DNA of 64,000 bases from Amaurobius ferox (lineage: Eukaryota; Arthropoda; Arachnida; Araneae; Amaurobiidae): the NCBI GenBank assembly GCA_951213105.1, contig OX578137.1, positions 61,392,736 through 61,456,735 on the forward strand, given 5' to 3'. The notes under the pieces are model-generated. The model ran no database searches and was not told the origin of the DNA. It saw only the letters and a list, made by a program, of their open reading frames with translations. Every line of letters starts with the position of its first letter. The first letter of the stretch is position 1. Positions 23,665-33,068 of this stretch are shown piece after piece. The position numbers and the translations under genes are program-made.

Positions 23665-24118
23665 TAAGATGAAAAAGGTCATTTTTTTCTGAATCCTACT
23701 AAAGTCTAATCTGCACCAAGGAAACCCACAAGGGACTTATCTACCAAATTTTGTGAAATGTAGGCAGATAGTTTTTCAGCCAGAGTGGACATATGCAATT
23801 TTTGCAGGTCATTTTGCAAAAAAGGCAGGTTCTTGTTTTTCTGAATCATGCCAAAATTTTTTCAGCAACAAAGCCACCCATTCGGGACTTATATACAAAA
23901 TTTTGTGAAATTTGATCAATTAGTCTTTCAGTTAGAGTGAATACATACATTGCACAGACAGACACGCAAACGGACATACACACAGACGTCAAGATAAAAT
24001 AAGTTCTGGGGGGTTCTGCAGTGTTCGAAACGTGTAGTTCCGTCGAAAACTTGAGCTGCGATTTTCGACACAATTCTAATACTTTACCTGTACAGTGTCA
24101 TGTTTTGTAGAAAAAGTA
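23665..24118 (+). mobile_element. Helentron-like repeat, body type II, 5'-truncated
   Basis: Type II body landmarks are present in order (GAAACCCACAAGGGACTTAT, TTTTGCAGGTCATTTTGC, GACAGACACGCAAACGGACA). The end is TTTACCTGTACAGTGTCATG, then AAAAAGTA. The GGCAGCACATGAC end is absent. Confidence 0.6.
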
Positions 24119-24276
24119 AAAATTGATATGTGTGCACGGTTATCCCGTCACGTAAATTATGTTATTTGAGAAACTCAAATGGTGCAGTGAAAAAAATTAT
24201 AAAGTAACTTATTGGATTGCACAATGTGCCAAATTCACCAGTGATACTAGTATTACTCTTATTAGCTATAACAGAT

Positions 24277-25372
24277 AACCCTCCTATAACGCGATTAATT
24301 CGTACCGCGTTACATGGAAACCTCGTTGTAAGACACTCAGATTAGTGCAAATCAGATTAATTCGTACCCTGCCATATGGAAACCGCATACCGTGTTGTAT
24401 GGAAACCGCGTTATAAGAAACTCAGAATTAGTACAACACAGAACATTCGTACCGCGTTATATGTAAACTGCAATGCTGTATATTTCTGTATTTACAGGGG
24501 GATTTCCCTGATAACTGAAATTGAAAAAAAATGATGTACGTGAATGAAAAAAAAATCTGATGTGGGCAGCACATGACTTTTCCTGCAGACTTATATACAC
24601 ATTTTCTTTATTTTAATTAAATTTAATTCACTATTAATTCAATTTTCGTTCTCATTTGGTAACTGGACTCATTTCCAAAGGTGGCGTAGAGAAAAAACGA
24701 AAATATCTCGAGAGCGGTTAGTCCTAGTGTAATGGTGTTGGTCTTATTCTTTTCTTCGTTAAAAATTACTTATAAAACAAGAATTTAATGGATATATTTA
24801 AGCATACGTAGTTTTTTATTTCAGATTTTGTCGATTTTTGCAGGCCATTTCGCAAAAAAAGGCGGATTCTTTTATTCCAAATCGTACCCAAAACTAATCA
24901 CTACCAGATTCGCCCACAAGTGACTTACCTACCAAATTTTATGAAATTCGATAAATTAGTTTTTTAGTTAGAATGGATAGAAAATCTGCACAGACAGACA
25001 CACACACAGACATCACGCTAAAAATAGTTTTTTCGTATTCTAGAAGTCTGGAAACGTGTAGATCCGCCGAAAACTCGAGTTGCGATTTTCGACATGATTC
25101 CAATACTTTCCCTATACATTACCATGTATTGCAGGGAAAGTAACAAGGTAATTTTCCATTAATTTCAACCGTAAAAGTGTAATAGAAAAAATCATGCTGT
25201 AGGAAGACTGCTTAAGCTAATTGAGGTCTCTTATAGAGGTACTGCGTTATAAGATTATCGCATTAAATGGAAACTACGTTTTATGAGTACAACGTTATTG
25301 GAGGACTGTCGCAATTTTGGCTCCGCGTTATATGGAAACAGCTTCCTGAAAGTACTGCGTTATAGGAGGGTT
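24277..25372. mobile_element. MITE with AACCCTCCTATAACGC inverted ends, interrupted
   Basis: AACCCTCCTATAACGC at 24277 is the exact reverse complement of GCGTTATAGGAGGGTT ending at 25372. Inside, GCGTTATATGGAAACCGC-like motifs repeat several times near both ends (24315-24475 and 25230-25345). A complete type II Helentron-like element sits in the middle. No protein is encoded. Confidence 0.7.
24553..25142 (+). mobile_element. Helentron-like repeat, body type II, complete, nested
   Basis: It starts ATCTGATGTGGGCAGCACAT and ends CCCTATACATTACCATGTAT, then GCAGGGAAAGTA. It contains GACAGACACACACACAGACA near 24990-25012. Complete ends on both sides make it the best reference copy for body type II. 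Confidence 0.7.
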
Positions 25373-25394
25373 GACTACTCAGAATACAGAAATA

Positions 25395-25620
25395 TATAAT
25401 CAAGGGTTTAAGACAAAAAGCTTTCTCAAATTGTTGAAAAGAGAGCATCATTTAAAAGTTGATAGCTGTGTTTAGTGGCTAATGAACTATTAAGTGAAAT
25501 GATTAATTTTGACTGAAGTTCTGGGAGACGCAATGAACTTTACTCGTCCGTTAGTAATTGCCATTGGGAAACAAAAATTTATTTAATTCTGGTTTATTTT
25601 CCTATTGAATCAGATAATAC
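25395..25620 (+). repeat. Dispersed conserved block, copy 3
   Basis: Landmarks are AAAAAGCTTTCTCAAATTG, TAGCTGTGTTTAGTGGCTAA (25464-25483), CTTTACTCGTCCGTTAGTAA (about 25538-25557) and TTGCCATTGGG. It is the same order and spacing as copies 4-6, in the same orientation. Non-coding. Confidence 0.65.
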
Positions 25621-25730
25621 GATGGGACATACGTATATTTTCGACGAACAAAATTTGGTAGGCTATTTCATATTAATCGACTCTGATGATCAGGTGTATG
25701 AAAACATATGTAACATTTAAAAATAAACTA

Positions 25731-26255
25731 GTTTACATCATAAAATGCAGTGCAAATTAAGGTAAATAAGCATACGTATGTTTTGGAACTCAACTGGATT
25801 GCCTTCATCAGTGCAAAAAGTTTGGAACAGAGCGGTCAAATGAGCTCAAATTAATATCGACCGAACTAAACGACATCATGATATATCGGCACCACCTAGT
25901 GACACGAAATGAAAATAAAACAATGAAAATAATATAAATTTATAGTTTGGCCACGTCTAATTTTTGTTGCTTTGAGTTCATATTCTCTGCCTTTTATTTA
26001 TATTTTTTTTGTTCTTGTTTACGTCTCTTGTTCATATTTCCTTGTGTTCTATTTTTCTTGGTGTTATTTTCCGCTCGTGTCACTGGGTGGCGCCACTGTA
26101 TTGTAATCTCGTTCAGTCATTTCAATTTGGACGACATTGGCTTTCGCTTATTTTGCCGTTTAAGTGCATACATTTTACACTAATGAAAAAAATCCAGTTG
26201 TTTTCCGAAACATATGTATGCTTATTTGCCTTGCACTGCATTTTACTTTGTAAAC
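25731..26255. mobile_element. Foldback element with ~200-bp inverted arms
   Basis: The left end GTTTACATCATAAAATGCAG matches the reverse complement of the right end (GTTTACAAAGTAAAATGCAG), and similarity continues through AATAAGCATACGTATGTTT and CACCTAGTGACACGAAATG. The two plus-strand frames in 25947-26269 arise from the right arm and show no protein motif. A related half-element lies at 39130-39480. Confidence 0.65.
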
Positions 26256-26261
26256 CAGTTT

Positions 26262-26580
26262 ATCATTGATAGTGTTGTTGTTGTTGTTGAAACCCAGACC
26301 GTCCGACCTACCAGAAAGGTGTAAGGTAACTGTTTGGACGGTCGGGAAGTGCCACCCAATTTAGACCGGAACCCAGTGGGGGAGGCATCCACAGGGACCG
26401 TACCCTCCTTCCCCTACCACCAACCTCTCGGAAGGACTTTCGGACCCACATGTTTAACGTGATCGTACTCCGCATGAACACGGCGGCAGTTTTTGGCAGT
26501 GGCTGGAATCGAACCCGGGCCAACCGAGTGCAACTCCAGCGCGCTAACCAATGGGCTACCGCGCCCATCATTGATAGTGT
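26262..26580 (-). mobile_element. tRNA-headed SINE, full length, with 14-bp target duplication
   Basis: The target duplication ATCATTGATAGTGT lies at 26262-26275 and 26567-26580. The insert at 26276-26566, read on the minus strand, starts GGGCGCGGTAGCCCATTGG. It has an A-box-like TAGCCCATTGGTTAGCGC (26541-26558) and a B box GGTTCGATTCC (26505-26515), giving a 72-base tRNA-like head for RNA polymerase III. A body of about 190 bp follows (GTCCTTCCGAGAGGTTGGTG, ACCGTCCAAACAGTTACC), then GGTCTGGGTTTCAACAACAA as the (AAC)n tail. The open frames over it on both strands recur in other copies because the sequence is conserved, not because it is a gene. Confidence 0.9.
26505..26566 (-). promoter_or_regulatory. 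Pol III A and B boxes of the SINE head
   Basis: The A box at 26541-26558 and B box GGTTCGATTCC at 26505-26515 are spaced as in a tRNA. The head is tRNA-derived, but no tRNA identity is claimed. Confidence 0.75.
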
Positions 26581-26625
26581 GAAAGCCCCAGGCCGTCCGG
26601 CTCGTCCAGACATCATTGATAGTGT
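26581..26625 (-). mobile_element. 31-bp mini-insertion re-using the SINE target site
   Basis: Immediately after the SINE's second target duplication come 31 bases (GAAAGCCCCAGGCCGTCCGG + CTCGTCCAGAC), followed by a third exact copy of ATCATTGATAGTGT at 26612-26625. The 31 bases match the tail half of the mini-retroposon family. Three copies of one target sequence imply two separate insertion events at the same site. Confidence 0.8.
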
Positions 26626-26697
26626 GCAAATTCACAATCTTTACTTATGTAAAACATGGGTTCTGTTTACTTTCCAGTAATATATATGGTATATATG

Positions 26698-26726
26698 AGT
26701 ATGTATATATATATATATATATATAG
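26698..26726. repeat. (TA)n microsatellite
   Basis: This is a simple TA tract. No other feature. Confidence 0.85.
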
Positions 26727-27047
26727 TGATTGCCACGCATGTAGCGGGGAATTTTTTAAGGTTTATGATAATGACCTCGAGACAACAAAGCGAGGTAGAA
26801 GGTAAACGCCAATCAGGAAGATATATGTTTCACAGCTTCAATTCGGTGTTGAACGTGCTAGAATAAAAATTGGAACTGCGCCCTACTCCCCTTTTAGGAT
26901 ATATATTGTTCCATGATGAATCCTCTGAAACTCTACAAATTTTTCAGCAATTGGATATGTGATACATATTAATTTGTTACATTCCGGGTGTAAAATATTA
27001 ATGTGCGTATTGTATGACTGCAATTTCTCCAAAATTTAAATCCTTTT

Positions 27048-27875
27048 TACTTTCCCTGCAATGCATGGTAATGTATAGGGAAAGTATTGGAATCCTGCCG
27101 AAAATCGCGACTGGGGTTTTCGACGCATCTACACATTTCGGGACCTCTTAAATAAGAAAAAACTATTTTTAACGTGACGTCCATGTGTCTGTGCGCCTGT
27201 CTGTTTAAGGTATGTATCCACTCCAACTCAAAAACTAACGGGCCAAATTTCATATAATTTGGTAGGTCTTGTGTGTGATTCTGGTGCTGGTTGGTTTTTG
27301 GTATGATTCGATCTAAAAGAACCAACCTTCTTTTGTGAAATGGCCCACAAAAATTGCCTGTATGCACTCTAGCTGAAAAACTAATGGGTCAAATTTTACA
27401 AAATTTGATGGATAAGTCACTTGTGGGTTACTATGCTGGTTCTAATACCACCCTGGTGCTGATTAGATTTTGATCCGATTGTGGTAAAAACGTACCTGCC
27501 TTTTTTTTTTTGCGAAATAGCCGGCAAAAATCGTCAAATCTAAAATAAAAAACCACGTATGCTCAAATATATCAATTAAATGCTTGTTTTATACGCCATT
27601 TTTAACAATGAAAAGTATAAGATCAACCCCATTACAATAGGACTAGCCGTTCTCGAGATATTTTAGTTTTTACGCATTTTCGCTACATCTCCTTTGAAAA
27701 TATTAATTACCAATAGAGAGCGAAACTTGGATTAAAAATGCACATTCAGTGTCATTTTAAATCATTATGGGTGTTATTTTGTACAATTAAACTCAATCAA
27801 TTATTGAAAATATAAAGAGACGTGAATATGAGTCTGTCTGGAAAGTCAAGTGCTGCCCACATCAGAATTTTTTTA
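27048..27875 (-). mobile_element. Helentron-like repeat, body type II, reverse orientation
   Basis: It starts TACTTTCCCTGCAATGCATG, carries the type II body, and ends GGAAAGTCAAGTGCTGCCCA, then CATCAGAATTTTTT. Both ends are present. The 106-codon minus frame at 27047-27367 is a translation of this repeat. Confidence 0.7.
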
Positions 27876-27987
27876 AGTTTGGATATGTTGTGTAAATTAT
27901 TGTTCCACTGGACGAGTTCGTTAATGGAAGTAGTCTAATAAGCATTGTGCGTGTTGCGCTCCCCCCCCCCCTCTTTACAGATGAAAT

Positions 27988-28072
27988 CTACAAATTATAC
28001 TGTGTACGAAATTACAAATTATACTGCGTACAATACTACAAATTATACAGCGTACAATATATACTGTGTACG
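27988..28072 (+). repeat. ~24-bp tandem repeat, four units
   Basis: Units of the form CTACAAATTATACTGTGTAC plus a few bases repeat four times with small changes. A C run (27959-27972) lies just before. Confidence 0.75.
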
Positions 28073-28278
28073 AAAATTTAAGATTTCGGAATTTTTTTTT
28101 TAATTGAATGTAAATAATTAAGTGAATTTAAATATCCCTCTCTTTATTTTGAGTAACACGAATATCTTGTTATTATATAGAGTGCTCATTACACGGAATT
28201 TTGAGGACATACCATTTGTAGGTGCATTAAAATCAAGGGCATTGCTTTAAAACTATTCAAAGTCAATGTTAGTATATG

Positions 28279-28460
28279 AAAAATCTGATGTGGGCAACAC
28301 ATGATTTTCCCTACAGATCAAAATTCATTTTTTTTCTTTATTTAATAATTCATTAAATTGAGTTAAATTACGCAAAATAACAAGCATACTAATTTGAATA
28401 ATTTTCTTTCAATTCCATTTTCGTTTCCATTTGGTAACTGGGCATCTTTATTATCAAGAA
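28279..28460 (+). mobile_element. Helentron-like repeat, 5' end fragment
   Basis: ATCTGATGTGGGCAACACAT and the following AT-rich part (ending TTCCATTTGGTAACTGG) match the first ~130 bp of the copy at 24553. The rest is absent. Confidence 0.6.
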
Positions 28461-28787
28461 AAGCAAGACATTTTAAAATTGAAATGATATCAAACTAAAA
28501 AATATTTTTAAATTTTAATATTTGAAAATGTCTAAAAACAAGATGACTTTTGCTTAACATAGAGTTGTTTTATTTGAATTTTAAACTGCAACAGCCAGAC
28601 ACCACTTCTAAATGCATTTCAACCAAGTACGTTTATTGGTTTTGAAATTGTGAAGTGTACACATCTAGAACGGGGTGGTTGAGCATACCAAACATCCCCC
28701 TAGTTTATCCGAAAAATCTCAAGTTTAAAAACTTATTTGAGCATAGTGTGAAATATTAAAAACATACATAAGATGTAAAATTCGAAC

Positions 28788-29191
28788 ACTATATGCAATA
28801 CGGGCCAACGGCCGTACCGTGCTGAAAACACCGGTTCTCGTTAGATCACCGAAGTGAAGCAGCATCGGGCGCGGTTAGAACTTGGTGGGTGACCACCTCG
28901 GAACGCCGCGTGCTGTTGGCCATCTCGGGTGCGGTATCCCCGTGGTTTGCGCGCTAGATTTGCACGCTGCCACAAATGCCGCCGTGTTCATGCGGAGTAC
29001 GATCACGTTAAACATGTGGGTCCGTAAGTCCTTCCGAGAGGTTGGTGGTAGGGGAAGGAGGGTACGGTCCCTGTGGATGCCACCCCCACTGGGTTCCGGT
29101 CTAAATTGGGTGGCACTTCCTGGCCGTCCATACAGTTACCTTACACCTTTCTGGTAGGTCGGACGGTCTGGGTCTCAACTATATGCAATAC
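28788..29191 (+). mobile_element. 5S rRNA-headed SINE with 14-bp target duplication
   Basis: The insert at 28802-29177 is flanked by ACTATATGCAATAC (28788-28801 and 29178-29191). The first 117 bases after GGG are a near-complete 5S rRNA sequence. Next come 40-odd bases matching the A-box half of the tRNA head (GCGGTATCCCCGTGGTTTGC), but the segment that holds the B box is missing. The SINE body is then shared with the tRNA-headed copies (GTCCTTCCGAGAGGTTGGTG, GTCTAAATTGGGTGGCACTT) and ends GGTCTGGGTCTCAAC. It is a dimeric 5S-tRNA SINE; transcription would rely on the internal 5S promoter. Confidence 0.9.
28804..28920 (+). ncRNA. 5S rRNA-derived SINE head (not a host rRNA gene)
   Basis: The sequence starts GCCAACGGCCGTACCGTGCT, contains TCTCGTTAGATCACCGAAGT and GGGCGCGGTTAGAACTTGGT, and ends GCGTGCTGTTGGC. 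It has the length and layout of eukaryotic 5S rRNA. Being fused to a SINE body inside a target duplication makes it a retroposed promoter head. It could be mis-annotated as a 5S gene by covariance-model scans. Confidence 0.85.
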
Positions 29192-29204
29192 AAAAACAGA
29201 AAGA

Positions 29205-29660
29205 AAAGAATCCAATTGAAGGTGTCAATTTAATCAGATAAAACCTTCATTTGCAACAATTCCATCAGAAAAAAAAGTATTAGGCTAAACTGCATGATAT
29301 ACATATTTCACCAGTAATATTGACATCCAAGTGAATTTCTAGAAGGAATAGTTGTCGAAAGAAAAAAAAAAAAATTTCTAATCAGCCGTTTAGAACAAAA
29401 AGCTTTCTGTAATTGACGATAAGAGGGCATCGTTTAAATGTTGATGGCTGTGTTTAGTGGCAAATGCACTAATTACGAGAAAAAAGAAATTTTTACTAGA
29501 GTGCTTAGAGATGTAACAAACTTCTTTCATCTATTTGTAAGTTCCGCTGGGAAAAATAATGTTCCTTTAATATTGTCTTCAGAGGTAATAAGATAGAAAA
29601 GTGCGAAGTATATATATTTTCAAACTTTGTCAGTTGATTGAGCATTTTGTATCCATTTCT
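29205..29660 (+). repeat. Dispersed conserved block, copy 4 (long form)
   Basis: It shares about 450 bp with copies 5 and 6. Landmarks are ATTTCACCAGTAATATTGAC, AACAAAAAGCTTTCTGTAAT, GATAAGAGGGCATCGTTTAA, GGCTGTGTTTAGTGGCAAAT and CTTAGAGATGTAACAAACTT. No frame is open through it on either strand. Confidence 0.7.
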
Positions 29661-29865
29661 CTATCTAGAATATAAGAATATATAGGGCTCCAAGAAAAGT
29701 ATATAACTTTGTAGGGAAATGTCCATGAATTAGATCTATCTAAGTAAAGCGACCATGTTTGATGGCATGAATCTAATTTAAGAGCCCCTGCGCATCATGA
29801 AACCGATTAACCTTTTAATTACGGCGGTGCAACAGTTGAACCACTGAAAATCTCTTCTCCTACAG

Positions 29866-30018
29866 CGGCGCTGGTTCAACTGCTGTACCAGTCTTGTTCA
29901 CCCCCATTTTTCCGGGAAAGGAGGGGGACGCCTTTTGTACATGCCTGCACCCCCTTCCTCCAAGTTTCTTCTGAGAGAAAGGGGAACGAGTTACGAACAA
30001 AAGACAAGTTCCTTGAAG
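29866..30018 (+). CDS. Possible internal exon of an unknown gene
   Basis: A GC-rich 153-base island (51 codons) is bounded by an acceptor-like TCTTCTCCTACAG ending at 29865 and a donor-like AAG|GTAATT at 30019. Two frames are open across it. The first reads RRWFNCCTSLVHPHFSGKGG onward. The opposite strand is also open over 70 codons (29860-30072). Composition stands out from the AT-rich surroundings and no known transposon end lies at either border. No domain is recognised. It may be a coding exon, a lncRNA exon or a repeat fragment. The strand was chosen only from the splice-site matches. Confidence 0.2.
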
Positions 30019-30522
30019 GTAATTATTTACAGGAGTGGAATTTTCAGTTATTTTGCCGTTTTGGAGTTGCAAAAGTGGATTCTTGGAGCCGTAACTTAAA
30101 GGTTAAGTATGATTGGATTTCTTGCTATCCTCTTTTCGTTCGTTCCTGGTATTGATACTTACTAATTGGAAAATGCTCTAGAACTTTGTAATTGGTATTT
30201 TTCTTCTACTGCGCATTATCCTAGCATTTTCAGTTATGCTCTTGGACAGCTTCAAACACTTTTATTTCATGGAGCATGGACATTGTAATATACATAGACT
30301 TAACGTGCACACTTATGAACTTTTCCTTACAAAATAAAAAAAAAAATTCTTAGAATCCTGTATAAGATGCAAAATTCAAACACTACACACTATTTTGCAT
30401 GCATTATTTGAAGAACTATAAGGAAATTTACTGGAGCGTGACTTAAGGGGACGGTGGAAGTTAAAATGAGCCAAAATCGACTAAAAAAGTCTTAATATAT
30501 AACATTATTTTCCACATTTAAC

Positions 30523-30940
30523 ATTTGCTTACGGATGAAACAGCGTCAATCCCAAACGAAGAACCTCCCAAAAAGACAGGTATTTAATATACTCTATCCC
30601 AAACAGTTAGACCCCCTTTACAGGCATTGGCGTCCATGGAATCGCTGACAGAAACCCCCTTTACAGGCATTGGCGTCCATGGAAATCGCTGACAGAAACC
30701 CCCTTTACAGGAATTGGCGTCCATGGAAATCGCTGACAGAAACCCACTTTACAGGCATTGGAGTCCATGGAATAGCTGACAGAACCTGCTACAACAGGTG
30801 CAATGTTTCTGTCAGCGATTTCCATGGACGCCAATGCCTGCAAAGGGGGATAGAACTGTTTGGGATAGGGTATATCAAATACCTGTCTTTTTGGGAGGTT
30901 CTTCGTTTGAGATTGATGCTATCCCGCCCGTAAGCAAAAG
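30523..30940. mobile_element. Palindromic foldback element with internal 44-bp tandem repeat
   Basis: The left arm starts TTGCTTACGGATGAAACAGC and the right arm ends with its reverse complement (GCCCGTAAGCAA). The two halves match almost throughout, including CAGGTATTTAATATACTC/GGGTATATCAAATACCTG. In the left half a 44-bp unit (CAGGCATTGGCGTCCATGGA + ATCGCTGACAGAAACCCCCTTTA) is repeated four times (30621-30786), against one copy in the right half and one in the sister element at 59444-59731. The open frames across it are palindrome artefacts. Confidence 0.8.
30621..30786 (+). repeat. 44-bp tandem repeat, four copies
   Basis: Unit starts are at about 30621, 30664, 30708 and 30752, with one or two changes per unit. 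It is an expansion private to this foldback copy. Confidence 0.85.
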
Positions 30941-31579
30941 GTTGAATGCATTTTTTCGAAACGGAATTTTCAAAGGTTTTACATTTTTAAAATGCTCCAT
31001 GCGTCTTACTTTTTGTCTGAGATGTATGAAATTTGGCAAGAAGACACCTTTCGTACGTTTTAATGAAACTGGGTATGCATTTTATAATTGAACTTTATTA
31101 AGGTAATTAAAAGTGAATAAGAACCTAATTAAATGATGAAAATTAAGCTTTAATGCAGAAAAATATTTTTTAAAAATTAACTTTCTGAGGGATTTAAAAA
31201 TGAATACCCAAATTTATTCATAATATGTTTTTCAGTGATCATAATGTAAAATTAATCAAAAATGTGAACAAATGGCACGCAAGGAGCATTTTCAAATTTT
31301 CGTTAAAAAAATTTAATTAAAAAAAATACAAAATTATAATAAAATTGAAAAAAAAATTAATGGTATTTTATATAGTAATGTAAAGAAGTATACTTATACA
31401 AATTTTCACGTTTCTAAGTCAATAAATAAATAAAAAGAAATTTCAACCTCCACCGTCCCCTTAACTCGACTTCCTTATATCAGAATCCATTTTTAAGCAG
31501 TTTGTGATTATTATTTTTTTTTTCGAATTTTGAAACCATACCAGGTAACATGCTATAATTGTGATCATATGAAACAATG

Positions 31580-31807
31580 ATTTTTCCTGATAGAGCTGGA
31601 CTTTTCAGACAACGCTACCGAAGCATCATAACAATACTATCTCCTAACAGACTATTTCCCACAGACATATGGGCAGACAGACATCACTCCAACAATAGTC
31701 AAAACGTATTCAAGAAGTCCCGAAACATATATTGACCTCAAAATCTCGAATTCGAAAATTTTGGTGAAAGCAACACTTTGTAATATTTTATGTAGTATCA
31801 AAAAGTA
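31580..31807 (+). mobile_element. Helentron-like repeat, 3' fragment
   Basis: CAGACAGACATCACTCCAAC, AAGAAGTCCCGAAACATATA and a final AAAAAGTA match the 3' quarter of body type II. The rest is missing. Confidence 0.5.
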
Positions 31808-32300
31808 AAAATGCAATTGAAGGTGCTAATTTGATCCGGTAAAAAAGTCATTTGGAAAATGAAAAAAGTTTCACCTGGAAAACAACTGAGAAGTATCTGG
31901 TTAAATTCTGTTATACACATATTTCCTCAATAAAATTGACATCCAAGTAAATTACCAGAAAGAATACTCGTTGAAAGAAAAGAGAAATATCTAATCACCT
32001 GTTTAAAACAAAAAGCTCTCTGTAATTGACGATAAGAGGGCATCGTTAAAATGCTGATGGCTGTGTTTAGTGGGAAATGCACTATTTAAGAGAAAAAATA
32101 AATTTTTACTAGAATGCTTAGAGATCTAACAAACTTAATTCGTTCCTTAGTGGGTTCAATTGGAAGAAGGAATTTTCCTTCTATTTGATTTTTAGAAGTA
32201 ATAAGGTATAAGAATAATACGAAGTAAGTATTTTCTATCTTTGCAAGTTATTTGAGTATTCTGAAAACTATTCTTTCTGATCTAGACTGTGATAACATAT
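31805..32300 (+). repeat. Dispersed conserved block, copy 5 (long form)
   Basis: Landmarks are CCTCAATAAAATTGACATCC, ACAAAAAGCTCTCTGTAATT, GATGGCTGTGTTTAGTGGGA, GAGATCTAACAAACTTAATT and CGTTCCTTAGTGGGTTCAAT. It is the closest relative of copy 4 and in the same orientation. Confidence 0.7.
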
Positions 32301-33068
32301 ATTTTAATTACTGTAATATTTTAGCTATCATCTTTATTGACTGATTTTAAAATTGATAAAGTTTAAATGTTTCTAGTTTGTTTTTTTCCACCCAAAACAC
32401 CCACATATTGCAATCAACCACAAAATTCCCATTTACACCTTTCAGCTATTCCTTCTTTCAAGCTAAAAAGAAACTAAATGGCTGGCAATGGTTCACTTAG
32501 AGATGTATTTCCTTATTAGAAATTAATTTCCAAATTCATACTTTTAAATCTTCATGAATTAAATTTTAAATGCTGAGGCTTTAAAATGTGTATAGTATAA
32601 TTCTATCGATCCACCTCTTAAATACGACTAAAATTGTGAAAAATGTAAGGAGGGGGCAGATATTTGAAATTTTCTGTTAAACGATAAAGGTAGAAGTCCG
32701 TTAATACGCCCTCTTAAATGCGACGATAAAACATAGTATGTAGGAGGGGAGATTTGCTCGCAATTTTCAGTTGAAAAAAAACCGCATTTTAATCTTATCA
32801 ATAAATTTATTTTATTCGACGACGATTTATTTTTATTTTTTCCGAATATTTCCCTGTGTTTAGAGCGGGGGAGGGGGCTTTATCACGGAATTTTTCAGAA
32901 TCTCAAATTGAGACAAAAAAAGGGGAGAGCGTTTCCTGGGGAGAGCTGATGGACGAAATTCTGCGGTAGCTAAATATTTTGTAAAAATATTGATATGTTA
33001 CAGTTTAATTTTCTCGAACTGTTTTTCCGAAACATTAAAAAAAATGTGCACTTCACCATATTTTTTAG
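32301..33068. other. AT-rich stretch before a possible terminal exon
   Basis: No gene was recognised. Several A/G-rich runs (32640-32960) and a T-rich run just before 33068 would be consistent with an intron end. Confidence 0.35.

Larger units (their letters stand above)
30443..31464. mobile_element. TTAA-flanked non-autonomous DNA transposon
   Basis: TTAAGGGGACGGTGGAAGTT at the left and the reverse complement of AACCTCCACCGTCCCCTTAA at the right form inverted ends of about 18 bp. TTAA is on both sides, the target used by piggyBac-type elements. No transposase is encoded in the ~1 kb. The piggyBac assignment is inference from the TTAA. A foldback element is nested at 30523-30940. Confidence 0.65.

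Noticed and set aside
25947..26269. Two overlapping hydrophobic plus-strand frames
   Set aside because: They fall within the right arm of the foldback element at 25731-26255 and are not kept in its relatives.
26505..26566. A functional tRNA gene on the minus strand
   Set aside because: A and B boxes are present, but the acceptor ends do not pair convincingly and the head continues into SINE sequence.
26308..26616. A conserved open frame (MWVRKSFREVGGRGRRVRSL-type) appearing at 26.3, 28.9, 41.3 and 57.2 kb
   Set aside because: All four lie in the body of the SINE on the same strand relative to the element. The apparent conservation is DNA-level similarity of recent copies. SINEs are not coding, and the old copy at 19.9 kb does not keep the frame intact.
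28804..28920. A genuine 5S rRNA gene
   Set aside because: The 5S-like sequence is fused to a SINE body and lies inside a 14-bp target duplication. There is no T-run terminator directly after it and no tandem 5S array.
30621..30786. A CRISPR-like array of 44-bp units
   Set aside because: Units are contiguous with no unique spacers, confined to one arm of a foldback element, and the genome is eukaryotic.
30661..31091. Overlapping open frames on both strands at 30.7-31.1 kb and 59.3-59.7 kb
   Set aside because: The sequence is a palindrome, so frames on one strand mirror the other. No protein motif is present.
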